In this document: piece after piece, positions 1-12,370 of the stretch
How positions within the stretch are numbered: the first letter of the stretch is position 1
How the letters are laid out: every line of letters begins with the position of its first letter
DNA from: Albula goreensis
Taxonomy: Eukaryota; Chordata; Actinopteri; Albuliformes; Albulidae
Assembly: GCA_022829145.1 (NCBI GenBank)
Contig: CM040745.1
Span: 34,378,406 to 34,442,405, forward strand
Direction of reading: 5' to 3'
Length of the DNA stretch: 64,000 nt
The notes under the pieces: generated by a model
Seen by the model: only the letters and a program-made list of their open reading frames with translations
Told to the model about the DNA's origin: nothing
Database searches by the model: none
Position numbers and translations under genes: made by a program

Positions 1-1718
1 AAAATAAAAAAATGAATAAAGACAGTCCACACTCTGCAGTTGCTCCAGAAGTTGTTTATTTCTCACCAAACATGATCATGGCCAAACCTTTGATCTCGTT
101 CAGATGAGATATAAACTTTTTTGGGAGATATAATTGCATTGTGCAGATTCTTATTCATGTTCAAACCTCTGGCTTGCACTTGCATTACCTATTTGGATAT
201 AATTTTTTATAACTGCTTCGTTAAAACACTTTCATGGCAAGGGGAACAGATTTATTAAAAATAGATATGCACCGTGCTTGTTGATAGACAGGACAAACAT
301 ATTTTGTGCTGTGTCCAATATGACAGACAAGAGAAATGGGAAAAATCACATACGCACATGTAATACCAAATCATTTCAGTTTATGACCATTATCTCAATT
401 TCATAAATCCATATATCTGAGAGAAATCACAAACCGTACCCATTTATCATTTACACTGATTTTGAATGGAGTGACAAATGGCTGCTCTGATAAGTATTCA
501 TGGGGTGAATTGTGTGCTGGGGGATCAGGCCGTGTTCTACAACAAGGGAAAAATGCGGCTCTTATCTATTTTACCAGGACAAGCAGCAGGGGAATAAGCA
601 CTGGTAGAGCTGGTTGCGAAGTGGCGGCCCATTACCGCATTCCCCCATCTTGCAACGACGACGGCTAAATTACTATCAAGCACCTATTTTACCATCCTTG
701 GAAGTCACGAGCATTCATTCGAGCTGGTGAGCTGGAGGACAGATCAAAGATAAAAGTGCTCCGCACTTTCGTCGGATAAATAGCTACTTGCCCTCTCGAT
801 GGTTTACCAGCAGGTTGTCCGCGGTCATTCGAGAGCAATTTAATACCCCTTGTCTTGCCTGATTGGCCGGGCCTGTCGGTGGGTGCACATTGATGTAGCG
901 AATGACACTTCCCTTATGTACATTTTCCCCACCACCTCCAACTCCGTAGCCTGAGGGATGTGGTCATGTTGGCATGGTAACTAATGGTGGTTGACATAGA
1001 CAGGTACATAAACACATGCTCATAAATGTCACATATGGCCAATGGGAGTTTCGAGCATGCATGACTTGAGAAATGTCCCTTATCACCTTCACCCTAGTGA
1101 CCTATCAACAACCTACCCTGTCCTTGCCCCTCCATCAGACATCCCCTACAGTAACAATCCTCCCCTCCAAAAATTGCCCATCGCTACCTAATACGTCCAG
1201 TAGGGCAGCCCCCTCGCCCGCCCACCGCTCACTCACACAGTCCGCTGGATCTCCTGCAGCGGAGCTTGACTCCTGTGACCTTTTCCGGCCCACAAACTTC
1301 CACTTTCCCCCCCATGCTGTGTCACCAAAGAGCCCGAGTCCAGGATTTTCACAGACAGGCCGCCCCCATCCCTCCACACCGCGCAGAAAGAACTGGCCCC
1401 TTCTGTCACATGTTCACAAAGGGCAGCCGCACAGCAGGCTACAGTCTGAGATTATGTAACAGCTCTGCTCGATATGCTAAGGGAGCGATCCTGCTCGAAA
1501 TTTCATGCGCGCAGACACTCCCTCTCTCGCACACCGCGACGGAACACTGACACTCTCTCCACGTCACGTGTCAACACATGTAAAAAGACGTGCTCTCGTG
1601 CTCTGCACACACACACCAAAATCACACTTGCTCTCTCATGCAAACGAACAGAAACAGTCACTCACCCAAACGCACAGCGACACAATCAAAAGCAGATATT
1701 CGCTCTCACGTGTGCACA
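1..1718. other. Intronic sequence, nothing recognised
   Basis: Mixed-composition sequence with a pyrimidine-rich stretch at about 1080-1450 and interspersed CA/CT words from 1500 to 1700. Open frames here are short and overlap on both strands with no codon bias that stands out. No repeat termini or exon signals were found. Confidence 0.5.
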
Positions 1719-1899
1719 GAAGTGAGAAGGCACACAAACATACGCAGACATTCTACCTCTCGCTTCAACACAAGCACATAACAGGATACTGTGTAGCACA
1801 TTAGCTCATAGAAGTGAAGAGGCACGCAAACATACGCAGACATTGTACCTCTCGCTTCAACACAAGCGCATAACTGGATACTGCGTAGCACATTTGCGC
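1719..1899. repeat. Two-copy tandem duplication, period 92 bp
   Basis: The unit beginning AGAAGTGAGAAGGCACACAA at about 1719 recurs 92 bp further on. Shared words include CATACGCAGACATT at both 1739 and 1831, and CTCTCGCTTCAACACAAGC in both copies. Differences are scattered single bases, so the duplication is not brand new. It lies at the end of a CA/CT-rich field, which probably seeded it. Confidence 0.85.
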
Positions 1900-2500
1900 A
1901 TTCAGGGCAAAAAAACAAAAAACACCTTGTCAGGGCAGTCGCTACTGACACTGCCACTGGGACCGTGGTGGCATGAAGAAAATATTAAGAATAAATTCTG
2001 CAGAGTGGGGACCTAAGAAATTCACAACAGAAGCCAGCACTGCTGAAGTTTTTCCTTTCAACGTTAGCCAGTTGAGCGGTTTAATCCGACGCAAGAAGAA
2101 CAGCTGCAGAGGGTGAGCCGTAGTAAACAAAGCATAAAAACCAGGCTGCAAGATCATGCAAGAAATATATTCACTTCGACGGTTCAATGTCCCTCAGACC
2201 TACATGAGCTGGACACAAGATGGCAACATGTTAATTAGCCGAATAGAATTGATATGTCATTGGTGGATATGTCAAGGTTTCATTATACTTTTGTTAAACT
2301 CTTTGATTAACATCATTCAGTAAGTTGTCCTACTCAGACTGCTCAAAGCAAGTTTCTTCAAGCCATCTGAGTGAAAACTAGTTATGACACAAAATTTCAC
2401 ATAGTTTTAATCATCTATCACTGTGTATTTTATCTCAATTTACTTTTTATGGTTGATTAAGTCATATTTCTAACTCATTTCTATGTTTGGAGGTCTGAAG

Positions 2501-2531
2501 TACACACACAAGCACACACATACATTGGTGA

Positions 2532-2568
<37 letters not shown>
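2501..2568. repeat. (AC)n microsatellite
   Basis: An interrupted AC tract, followed by a pure AC run from 2534 to 2568 (about 17 units). Confidence 0.97.
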
Positions 2569-2569
<1 letters not shown>

Positions 2570-4113
2570 TAACATACATATGACCACTTTATGTAAGCTC
2601 AGTCATCAGACAGCCAGTTGGACAGATTTGAGCACAATTACAGCTCCACCACAGTGGCTACATTGCAGGAGAGAAATGAAATAAATGAAAGAAAAAGAAA
2701 GCGAACTGCTGTCTTTTCGACATAAAAAAGGCTGCTCTGTCAATCAAGAGCAGTCTAGGGCCATTTTCCTCCTTTCAGATGTTCTGTACTCCGAAGGAAA
2801 GTTTCAAGGTCTGCAAGAAGTCTTCGGAAATGTACAGAGTTTGCAAAGTCAAGAGGCAGTGAAAGCACTAGTGTTTCACTTCATACTTCACCTCTCCCTC
2901 TCAGATGGTGCTCAACTCAAAAAAAATTACACAAGACAAGAAAAATTGCACCGTTTCCTTAGACGCGAAGGTACAACAACAACAACAACAACGACGATGA
3001 TAATAACAAAATGCACAGTGCTTCTCATCTCACAATCTCCAAACTCTTTAGACTGAAGTGCAAAATCCCTATTACTACCAATATACAGCACTCAATTGGA
3101 TGATACATGGAAACCATTTTGGCTCTTCTTTTCCCACCCAAATTAGAACTAAAAGTTCAATATCAGCATCACAAAGCAATCCTCTCTCACAGATTCAAGA
3201 GGAAGTTGCCCGCAGACGTGACATAGCCTTTGCTATTTTTCATTTGGCCGACACCAATCACATATTGCCTATACCATCAGAGGAGTGCGCGGTCGCAAAT
3301 CATCCGATGCCTGCCAGGAGAGGGCCCTAGAGAGCAATGAGACGGATGATTTAAAAGGCCTCTACCCATTTTAGCCCCCCCCAGTGAGGCTGATCCAATT
3401 GGTCCATGCTGTAAAGGCAGGGAATAAAGAGGAAATGGCTGTGGGGCAGCTGCACATAGCACCGCCGAGTTTCCGAGTTCAGGCCGCGGCGCACCCGGAC
3501 GCCCCATATCCACATGTCCCTTCACCATCCAAAAGGTCCCACGGCGGCCATTTTGTGCCAAACGCCTCACCACACATCAGCCTGATGGGTAGAGGGAGGA
3601 AACCATTAAGAAAGATGAAATAGGGAATGATTAGGCAGCGGGCTGACACATTGGCTATTTTGCCCGGACGCCGAAGCGGCCCCTTACTTGACTGATCAGT
3701 ACGTGCTTTATGATTCTTCGTGACAGCAGTGAGCCAGCACCTCAGTTTCACTTTTCATACGCGGATCCTTTCGCCTAACACTCTTCCTTCTTCCTTACGG
3801 CTGCTGTCTGTCATGCGGAGTATGGGATTCAGGCTGATTTTATGCCAGATGGGAGAAGTGTGTGGGTGTGTATTTGTTTATTTATTTTATTGTTATTATT
3901 TTTTGCGACTAGTCTGCAGTGCTTTGACATTCCCTGACACTGGGGTAGAACGCAGTAGTGAAGTGTGACAGTGTAAAAGGCTTCCCGCTCCCTCCGTCAC
4001 ATACACAATGTCAAACAGAGGGCAAGGGAATAAGGGAAGAAAGAAGTTAGGAGTGTAGGAAAGAATTAAAAAGAGGGGAGATATGGGATAGAAATAATGG
4101 GGAGTGAGAGATA
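2569..4113. other. Intronic sequence, nothing gene-like
   Basis: Contains a short ACA/ACG trinucleotide run (2971-2998) and otherwise unique sequence. Frames at 2685-3056 and 3384-3623 are open but low-complexity or mutually overlapping, without splice context. No transposon ends were seen. Confidence 0.45.
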
Positions 4114-4151
<38 letters not shown>

Positions 4152-4152
4152 T
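4114..4152. repeat. (TG)n microsatellite followed by G-rich run
   Basis: A TG tract of about 17 units, directly followed by a GTGGGGGGGTGGGTAGGGG run. Confidence 0.96.
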
Positions 4153-4249
4153 GGGGGGGTGGGTAGGGGAGAGATAGATGACTCAGAGCTGATAGTGGTT
4201 CATGAACAGCTGCTTTCTCCTGCTGTCAGCTTCAAGGGACAGTTAAGTT

Positions 4250-4712
4250 GAGCTCCACAGGGATTGGACAGTGGATTCTGAGCTCCACAGGGATTGGACA
4301 GTGGATTCTGGGCTCCACACGGATAGGACAGTGGATCGGAGACCCACAGGGATTGGACAGTGGATTCTGAGCTGCACAGGGATTGGACAGTGGATCAAAG
4401 ACCCACAGGGATTGGACAGTGGATTCTGAGCTCCACACGGATAGGACAGTGGATTGGAGACCCACAGGGATTGGACAGTGGATTCTGAGCTGCACAGGGA
4501 TTGGACAGTGGATTCTGAGGTCTACAGGGATTGGACAGTGGATTCTGAGGTCCACAGGGATTGGACAGTAGATTCTGAGGTCCACAGGGATTGGACAGTG
4601 GATGTCAGCTCCACAGGGACTGGAAAGTGGATTCTGAGGTCCACAGGGATTGGACAGTGGATTCTGAGGTACACAGGGATTGGACAGTGGATGTCAGCTC
4701 CACAGGGACAGC
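4250..4712. repeat. Minisatellite, about 15.5 units of 28-30 bp
   Basis: The core unit reads GAGCTCCACAGGGATTGGAC followed by AGTGGATTCT (30 bp). About 15 units can be counted, with variants GAGACCCACAGG, CCACACGGATAGG and GGATGTCAGCTCC. A four-unit block (from about 4305) containing the CACACGGATAGG variant recurs 118 bp later (GGATAGG at 4321 and 4439), so the array has grown partly by block duplication. Because the common unit is a multiple of three, long open frames run through both strands with 10-residue periodic peptides. These are most likely non-coding. Confidence 0.97.
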
Positions 4713-5298
4713 TATAACACAGCTGTTTAAGCATATGTCTCACTGTTCATCGGAGGTGATAAACACACATGTACACCCATGCAGGCACTCACCCACATAA
4801 GCTCTGTGCTGACCAAGAGGAACGCCAGCGACAACTGGTGAGTTTTGAGTTTGAAACAGCAGAGAAACAAGAGCCTCACCAATAAATCCATCATCACTTT
4901 AACCTGTTTTCATTAACTGTCATCAATAAATGATCAAACAATTATTTTTTTGGCTAATTATTTTTATACACCATTTTATGGACATTAACCCTAATCGCAC
5001 AGAACAGATTACTGAATACTTTCATGCATTCCAGTATGGGTATGACAGTGTGTGCGCTTATTGAGCCATATCTTAAAGAAATTGGCACAATGGTAAAATG
5101 GTGTACCTAAGGTAAAATAAGACAAAGTGCAAAGGAAAATTGAGAGGCCATTATTATGGATAATTCAGCAAATGAATTGCCTGAATGTTAATGGGGGAAA
5201 GTTAAATGGTTCATGGTTTTGAGCTCACCATCCGTGGGCGGGACGGGAGCCAGGGGTGGTTCAAGTCAATGGTAAAATCTTCATTTCCTAACACAATA
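4713..5298. other. AT-rich intronic sequence
   Basis: AT-rich unique sequence between the minisatellite and the Tigger-like element. Nothing recognised. Confidence 0.45.
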
Positions 5299-5626
5299 CA
5301 GGTATGTGCCGCATAATGTCCATTCAGCCAACGTCCGATCGCATATATGTCTGTGGGCCATTGAGGTTATAAAAGAGATCAGAAATCCCGATGGGAGAAC
5401 TGGACGTAGCGGACGTAACCTATTTAATCCAAATAATATTATTACCTTGCCAGATATATTAGCTGAAATACAGTACTGTATGTGTACAGTATCTTGGCTA
5501 TTTAGTCAATACAGGTACACTACAGTATCCCATATAGCTTTGGTAATATGGTGTTTGCACAACATCAAGATCACATTATGTCCTGTTTCACAGAACGTTC
5601 CGTGGATGTGAAGTGACTCGAACCCG
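5299..5626. mobile_element. Non-autonomous Tigger-like (pogo group) DNA transposon, decayed
   Basis: Starts with TA then CAGGTATGTGCCGCATAATG at 5299. It continues with a segment that follows the end of a mammalian Tigger-type consensus as I remember it, including CGCATATATG, TGGGCCATTGAGGTTATAA and a GACGTAGC word. The right part carries GTTTGCACAACATCAAGATC and CACAGAACGTTCC, again in the order of the opposite end of that consensus. About 330 bp, with no transposase frame. The right terminus is degraded; 5626 is chosen because a TA follows. Family assignment is from recalled consensus and not from a search. Confidence 0.65.
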
Positions 5627-5691
5627 TAGTTACAGCTGTGGTGCAGTGGTTGTCTGGGCAGCCCTGCAGTTCCCCAGCACTATTCTGCGCA

Positions 5692-5832
5692 TGAAGTGCC
5701 ATATACTCCTCTGCAACGATGACTGTGCATCTCCAGTCGGTGGACTGGAGTTTAAAAAGAAGCAGTGTCTAGCAGCGACTGCTTTAGAGGAGAGGGTGCG
5801 CTTGTCTGTCTTCTCACAAACTGGCAGAGTAC
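5692..5832. repeat. Paralogous noncoding block A1 (partner at 13694-13860)
   Basis: Shares ordered words with the block near 13.7 kb: CATGAAG, ACTCCT, TGCAA, ACTGTGCA, GGACTG, TTAAAA with AGAAGCAG, AGCAG, GGAGGAGAG-like and CTG(G/A)CAGA. Rough identity by eye is about 70 percent over the aligned part. No terminal repeats, poly-A or target-site duplication were seen. It begins 66 bp right of the Tigger-like element but is not part of it, since the partner copy lacks that element. Confidence 0.6.
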
Positions 5833-8800
5833 TAGACAGGCCTACGAACATAATTGGGCATTACAGTTTCGGAGAAACGAGAAAAGGAACAAGAGATAAA
5901 AAATGCATTAAAAATAGATGCAGTGATGGACAGACAGCTGATAGATAGAAATAGTATAGAGGATATAATTGACAAAAGGACTGTCAGAGAGTTTTGTGAC
6001 ACCAGAAACCATGCTTGCTTGATTGATTTATATCTCATCTTTAGTGTCATTTACCTGGTATGGCTACAATACATCCAGCTAGACTGGGTGTTACGTTCTG
6101 AAACTCTTTATGCACTTCATTTGAAGTGCATAAAAATAGAGCTTATAAACACATTATCACCCTCTAAATGGCATGACACTTTATTTTCAAAGTAGTTTAC
6201 AAAGTGATAAATGGGTGAATATGCTTCCCATTTTCTCTTAAATTTCTGTGTGTGAAACTATTTACAAATCATTACTGTCAGGCTTTCACATTGATATTTA
6301 TTGCTGCAATTTATAAAAACAGTTTTTTTCCACTTCTGGACAAAATTGGAAGAGTACACTAACAACAAACAAAAGTGAAAATATTATTACTTTTTACTGC
6401 TTTCTTAGTATCAGCTATGCTTCATTAAAATCACATCAAATAAGTAGAGCTATTTAATAAATGTCTTCCAGAAGTGTGTGTGTTTGTGTATATATCTATA
6501 AGCCTTTAAAGTGTGTAGCTCTTCTTTTTTCACAAAAAGAAGTACAGTATGATGCAATATATCACATCTTCCTTAAATTTTAACTGACGACAGCAGGGTG
6601 GGAGCACACTGACATAAAAATCAGCTAACTAAGAGTCACACGAAGATAGACGGATACTGAAAGAGACACAAGTCCTCCAGCATTCAGAGGGCTTAAGTCT
6701 GTGTTAAACTACTGTATGAAGAAACTGCATCGGCTAACTTCGGGAAAAAAACAGGAAGGAAGAGATAGCAACTTTACAAAAGGACAATAAAAAAGGGATT
6801 TGGCTGGCACAGTCGAGCGGGGTGGAGGTGGGAGAGAAAGTGCGTCATTCTCCGCTCCTCCGGCACATTGTAATCCTTCAGCTCCAAGAAGGAGACACCC
6901 CCCCCCCCCTTCCCCTCCTCCGTCTCCTTCTTACGTATGTACATCAATATCAATATCTTCAGAAATGCAGAAGGGTCCTTGTAAATTTGAAAATGAAAGC
7001 CAAGAAGAAAAGGCTGCATCGGCTCCAACTTCATACCCTATCCAACGTGACTCAGGATGAGATCTGAAAATCCAAAGCTGGGGTTCCAACAGCAGGGAGC
7101 GTGTGTCCCTTTTACATAATGTATGGACCACATTGAATTGCCAGGGTTTGCTAAAATTACCACTAATATTGCCACTATGGCCTAATAATTATGCGTTATT
7201 AAATTGTCCAGGATATCTCTGCAGGCAGTTCACGTCCATATTAGTAGTCTTTTAATGAATATAATGTACTGTTGGAGGATCCGGGTAATTATAAATACAC
7301 TGGCGCCTTAATATTTACTGCGGCCCTTGTGCGCCTCGACAAAGGGCACAAATATTGGTTTCATATCTCCCTGAGACAGTGCGCTGTTCTAATCAAACAG
7401 GAAGTGTGCTGTTACTGTATGAGAGAGCGGCCAGATTATTTTTCAAACGAGTCACAGCTTGGGCCAGTCTATGCCGAGCGGAGCTTGAGTCATCGTTCCC
7501 GTTGAGGTTGCAAAGTGGGCGTGTCCGGGAGTTTCCTGCCTGATTGGTGAATTACTCAAGCGTCCCGTGGCCATATGCAGGCACTCCAGCAGAGGGGTTT
7601 GGATTTATGTCATTCTCATACCATCCGTTTCTTCCCTCGGTGACCTGATTTGGTTCCGCGTCGCCCGTCAGACGTGTCAGAATGGAGCTCTGACTCCATG
7701 TTAAATACCTGTCAGAGCTCTGTTCTTATACAGTGCTTAGGGCTGCTTCATGACACACTTATTATTCCTGCAAACCCAGTGCTGGAGTTGCAGGTGGAGG
7801 AGGCCATGGCACTCCAAATCCGGCTATCGCTTCCCTCGATACACTAGGGCGCACGTCTTCATCACTCTTTCCTTTTATGATAGCTGGAATGGGCTATTTA
7901 AAATGCTAATGGGTGTAATTTTCAACCAAGCTGCAAGCTACACTGTTAGCGTGTACACCCACACTGTGCCTTTCTAACTAGCATAATCGGACAACGATAA
8001 CAAACGGCAGGGTTACCGACGTTCGCCATTTCCCCATGCGCTGCCCTCCACTAAGCCGATACCTGAGCAGCGCATTTCAGTTGGGTCACTTAAAAGTGTC
8101 GAATTGATAAACAGAGAAGGGAATATAGACTGTTTTCAGTTTCACCAGGCGCACTGCTGGAGCAGTTCAACCCAATGTCCTTCGTCAGGTCCTGGTTAAA
8201 AGCAAGTCACCGTCCTTCATGAAACTTCACGAAAAACTCCCTGTCTGGAGTCCAGACAGGAAGACAACAGAGCAGTTTTTGGGAGCGAGTTCCTTTAGCA
8301 GGCAAGTCGATCATCTCATCCATAACCCACAGACCTTCAGTTACTGCAGTGTACCCATATGGCACTCAACTGTGAAAGCATGCTGGTGAACTTGGTAATA
8401 ATGTACGGTGTCTGAAGGCTGCTGTGGTCGGGACTGTTGTTGGAGCAGTACTGTTTGGTAGCTCTTGTCAGCGATTCTGGCAGCGGCAGTGGTGGGTGAC
8501 AGTGCAGCAGTACGTAATTGTGATTTTTGTTGTTAGTGACATGGTGCATACCGCCTCTCTTTCCCAGTGATGGTAGTTCGGTTACATGGCAATAAAAACC
8601 CTCACAGGGTTTTGACAACATTATGGAATATAGCCTACTTAGGATACAGCCAACACCAAAATTATTGCCATTCTTATGAACGATTAACCAAAAAAGGCTG
8701 CATAAAATAAACAACACAAGTAATGAGGTTTGTACTGTGGTATGGGAAAACTGTTTTTTTAATCTAATAAATATGCTCCATAAAACACAAACTATGGCCT

Positions 8801-9515
8801 AATTTTTTGTCTTAAAAACACAGGTTTCAAAATTTTTTGATGCAGGCTCCCCCTCTGCACAGATAGCAGCCATTTCCTATGATGTTCAGCCAAACAAGGC
8901 TGAGGAACACATTCGGAAGAATTTTATGCCGTTCCTCCATCCAGAACCTTTGAAGATCCTTGACACCCTTATGTTAATGTTTATTGACTGCCCTTTCTAA
9001 TTCCAACCACAACATATCAACCAGGTCTGATGTCTGCATACCTTTCATTTTGTTTTCAATCAACAATTTGTTTTGTCACTGTTGAACATGGAGGCCCACC
9101 TGTGTCGAGTCCTACCTTCCAGACAGAGGAAACTAGATGTTTTTGCTCGACTGTCCCGGTACTTAGGAGAGTCCATGATCATTTCATAAGCTACATGTTC
9201 AACACTGCATGTGATATGTTATTATGGTGTGTGACAGTGTGACAATGAACGTGGCCAGCGATGGTGTATGCTGATATTCATAACCGTGATTGTGAGTGTG
9301 AAGTCATGCATTGAGTACCCCATCTCTCTGTGGCCATAGCTGATTTACTGTTAAATGAACTGAAGCCCTCATACTGACTTGGGGGATGTTGTATAAGAGC
9401 CTATGTATGGGCACTGTTCATTTTTTAGGTGACCCCACCCCCCCTTGCCCTCCTCATAAATCTGTCAATAAAGTAATACAAAATAATGGAACAACCAACC
9501 ATCTAATGTACCAAC
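5833..9515. other. Intronic sequence without recognised genes
   Basis: Mostly AT-rich. A poly-C run sits at 6899-6910. Sequences around 9450-9475 contain CAATAAAGT, a possible degraded LINE tail or cryptic poly-A signal. No open frame here resembles a known protein. Confidence 0.4.
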
Positions 9516-9675
9516 CAGAGGTGGACAACCCCAGCTTCAGAAAGTAAAAGTCCTACTATGTATTTGTTCTGCCCATTTACTAAACCAGCTGATTCTAATC
9601 AGCACAGCTCTTCAGCCAGGTGGATGAGCTAATTAGTGAACTCACCTGGTTTTCTTCTGAAGCTGTCTACCACTG
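9516..9675. mobile_element. hAT-like MITE, 160 bp, with 8-bp target-site duplication
   Basis: The ends are CAGAGGTGGACAACC and, on the reverse strand, CAGTGGTAGACAGC, an imperfect terminal inverted repeat with CAG termini. Flanks are GTACCAAC (9508-9515) and GCACCAAC (9676-9683), an 8-bp duplication with one mismatch, which is the hAT signature. The internal part (AACCAGCTGATTCTAATCAG, GATGAGCTAATTAGTGAAC) resembles a dispersed repeat I associate with ray-finned fish genomes. No coding capacity. Confidence 0.8.
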
Positions 9676-9683
9676 GCACCAAC

Positions 9684-12204
9684 CAACCAACAACACAATT
9701 CAGCTAGATCTGACAACTGCATGTCGTCGCAAGTTCTCCAAAGAGAATTGAAACTCGAGAAACCTTGGGTTAACTGGGGAAATAAACTGGAAAATGATTC
9801 CCTCTGATCCCAGCAAAATGAGGTCAAAGGTCACTCCTGGAAAATAATGGGATCACAAACACAGAAATGAATGGAATGTGACTGAAGATATCGATCCACA
9901 AACACACATCCAGACAGTGTGGGGTGGCCCTCAGTGAAAAAATGACAGCCAAGGGAAATATATGTGGGCGAGAGGACTTTGGGGTTCCCCCGATCTAGTT
10001 AACTATATCCACCATTTCCTTTAAAAGGGTACCAGGTGGTAAATGCCTGCTACCTACAACAAACCATCTTGTCTAAAGGTATTTAATCTTCTATAGAGCA
10101 ACAACTTAACATGCCTTTAAATATGAAAGTCAAATTACAAGACTGATTTTCATACCACCTGGCACAATTTCAGATGTTATATTTTGTCAAGGGAATTCAC
10201 CATATTAGTGAGCAAAAAAACCCTACGATTGGTTAAGTGCCTTCCCACAGCAATATCACTTAAAGACTAGACGCTAAAAGAAAACAACCCTAAAAAACCA
10301 AATTAGCACTATATTGACAGACAATTGCACAAAAGCTTCTTCAGGTGGTTTTGAGTGAATCTTTTCAACCCAACAAAGGCTTTCTGCTCACGGTTAAAAG
10401 CTGCATTTCGTAATGAAGTGTGCTAATGAAGCATTTCAGGAAGGATGTACCTTACCAAAAAAGGTTAATAAGTTATTACCATATCGTTATGCACAAATTG
10501 CTTTAAAACGAAATGCACTGAGCCAGGTTTTCCTTTTTTTTTGTTCAAACTGCACAGCAAAGCGTCAGTAATGCATTTTGACAACCGAGTGAGAGTTCAC
10601 TGGCTTGAAAGCGGCACAGACACAATGCTCTTCAAAGGGGCAAAACAGCAAAGCAACATGAGGTGGAAAAAATCGACAATTAATTTCACACCCGAGACTT
10701 CATTTTCTAATGGAACTTCCAGTTCTGCTCCATACCCCTATTTCAGTTTGGCTTTATTTGCAAATCTGACAACATAATTTAAAGCAAATCTGTAATAGAG
10801 ACATAAAATTATGTTGAAAATTCAAATGTATAAAGATAGCAAAAGGTTGCCTTGATTTGTGAGATACTGTTAAAATAAGTATAGAATGTAATAAAACAGC
10901 CATAAGAAAATTGGAATATCCATACATATAGAAACTTACAAAATGGAATAACTGGTTAAATACCTCCCTCGCAATGCTCCATCAAAGAATGTCAGGCCAC
11001 TTTTACCTTTTGAAACACAAAATCTATCCTGCAGGGGGCAGTGTGTAAAAATAAGTTGAATGTACTGTTTACCAGCCTATACATTTAGCCTTGCCAATCA
11101 TAACACACAGTTACACCAACATGACAATACATTTTATATTGCATATATTGCATAATACACATATGTATTTATATCTGTGTGCATACAATACATAACTACA
11201 AATATCTCAGATATGCTTGTACATTTTATTCAGTTTACATGTTACATTTGTGTATGATATGTAGGTATAATCATATGTATATATTACATGATTACATGCA
11301 TAGATAGCATATATATGATATATTCAATGAAGCAGAAATCTTTTCTCAAAAGAATGATCAAGCGTAGCTCTAACTGCGTCTTGAATTCTATCTAACATTG
11401 TCAAACATTAATGTTTCTCTTACTCTGCAGTAATATTACTGGCTCTTGGTTTCTGACAAAAATTCATCCATGCAGTCCAGAATGTGAACTTGCTCTTCCA
11501 TTTAAGGTGTAATTAATCATTCATGATATAGATATATTTTTGAATCAATCTGAAACCAACCCTGGGTTCCGTGGACAATGCTTTCATGCTTTGATGCTTG
11601 CATGTCTGCTAAGTACATTCAGATGTGCATTTGATGGATTTCAAAGCTCAATTCACCGCGTATGTTAGAGGATCAGATCATAATTAGGTTATGGTGGATT
11701 ATGGATACATGCCAACGCTGTTCACTGTTCGGTGTTGTGCCGTCTTATAGGAAAAACGGTTCAAAACGTGGGGATCTGAGAACGTTTTCTTTTATTTCTA
11801 ACAAGCCAAATATTTGGCTTTGATACCGAAGTCAAAGACCACCGTCTTATGAGGTTCAAAAGCATTGTTGTCCCAATGAGGGTTGCAGACCATGACTGAC
11901 CGTTTCCCTTGTATTATCTGTCTGTTAAATCACCATCTGTCACATTGTATGCCATCTTTCCCCTTGTTAGCACGACCAGGATAGCTATATAAAATGACTG
12001 CAATATTGAATTAGAGATTAGTGGAAGATAGCTATAACACACATACGGTATGCAGTAAATCTTAGAGTAGTATCACTTCACTCATAAACTATATTTCTGT
12101 TGTTGAACACAATGTGGAATATTGACATGACATCACATTTTAGCAGCTACTGGCTTTTGTAGACTCTAGGCTGTACATGTTGGTTTGCAGGACAGGTTTG
12201 TGTC
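9684..12204. other. AT-rich intronic sequence
   Basis: AT-rich, with ATAT/TATGTAT-rich stretches at 11130-11330. No repeat ends and no protein-like frames were recognised. Confidence 0.4.
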
Positions 12205-12370
12205 CAGGGGCGTAGATGGTGGGGGGGATATGTCCCCCCAAGTTTCGTAGGGACTCTGATCTGTCCCCCCCAGTTTTGAGAAAAAAATAATATATATTAT
12301 ATAAGCTTAAAAGTTGAGACCTTTTGCTCACAGTTTGGTCCCCCCACTTCAAAAATCTCTCCTGTGCCGT
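12205..12370. mobile_element. Possible non-autonomous dispersed element with CAGGGGCGTAGAT end
   Basis: Begins CAGGGGCGTAGATGGTGGGG, then shows repeated TGTCCCCCC(A)AGTTT motifs at 12231, 12266 and 12341 (GGTCCCCCCACTTC). This pattern is typical of a dispersed element seen in many fish genomes. The matching right terminus is not clear, so the end is approximate. Confidence 0.45.

Noticed and set aside
4232-4743. Open frames of 62-117 codons through the minisatellite on both strands
   Set aside because: They follow from a 30-bp (triplet) repeat unit and occur in several frames at once, with no splice or start context.
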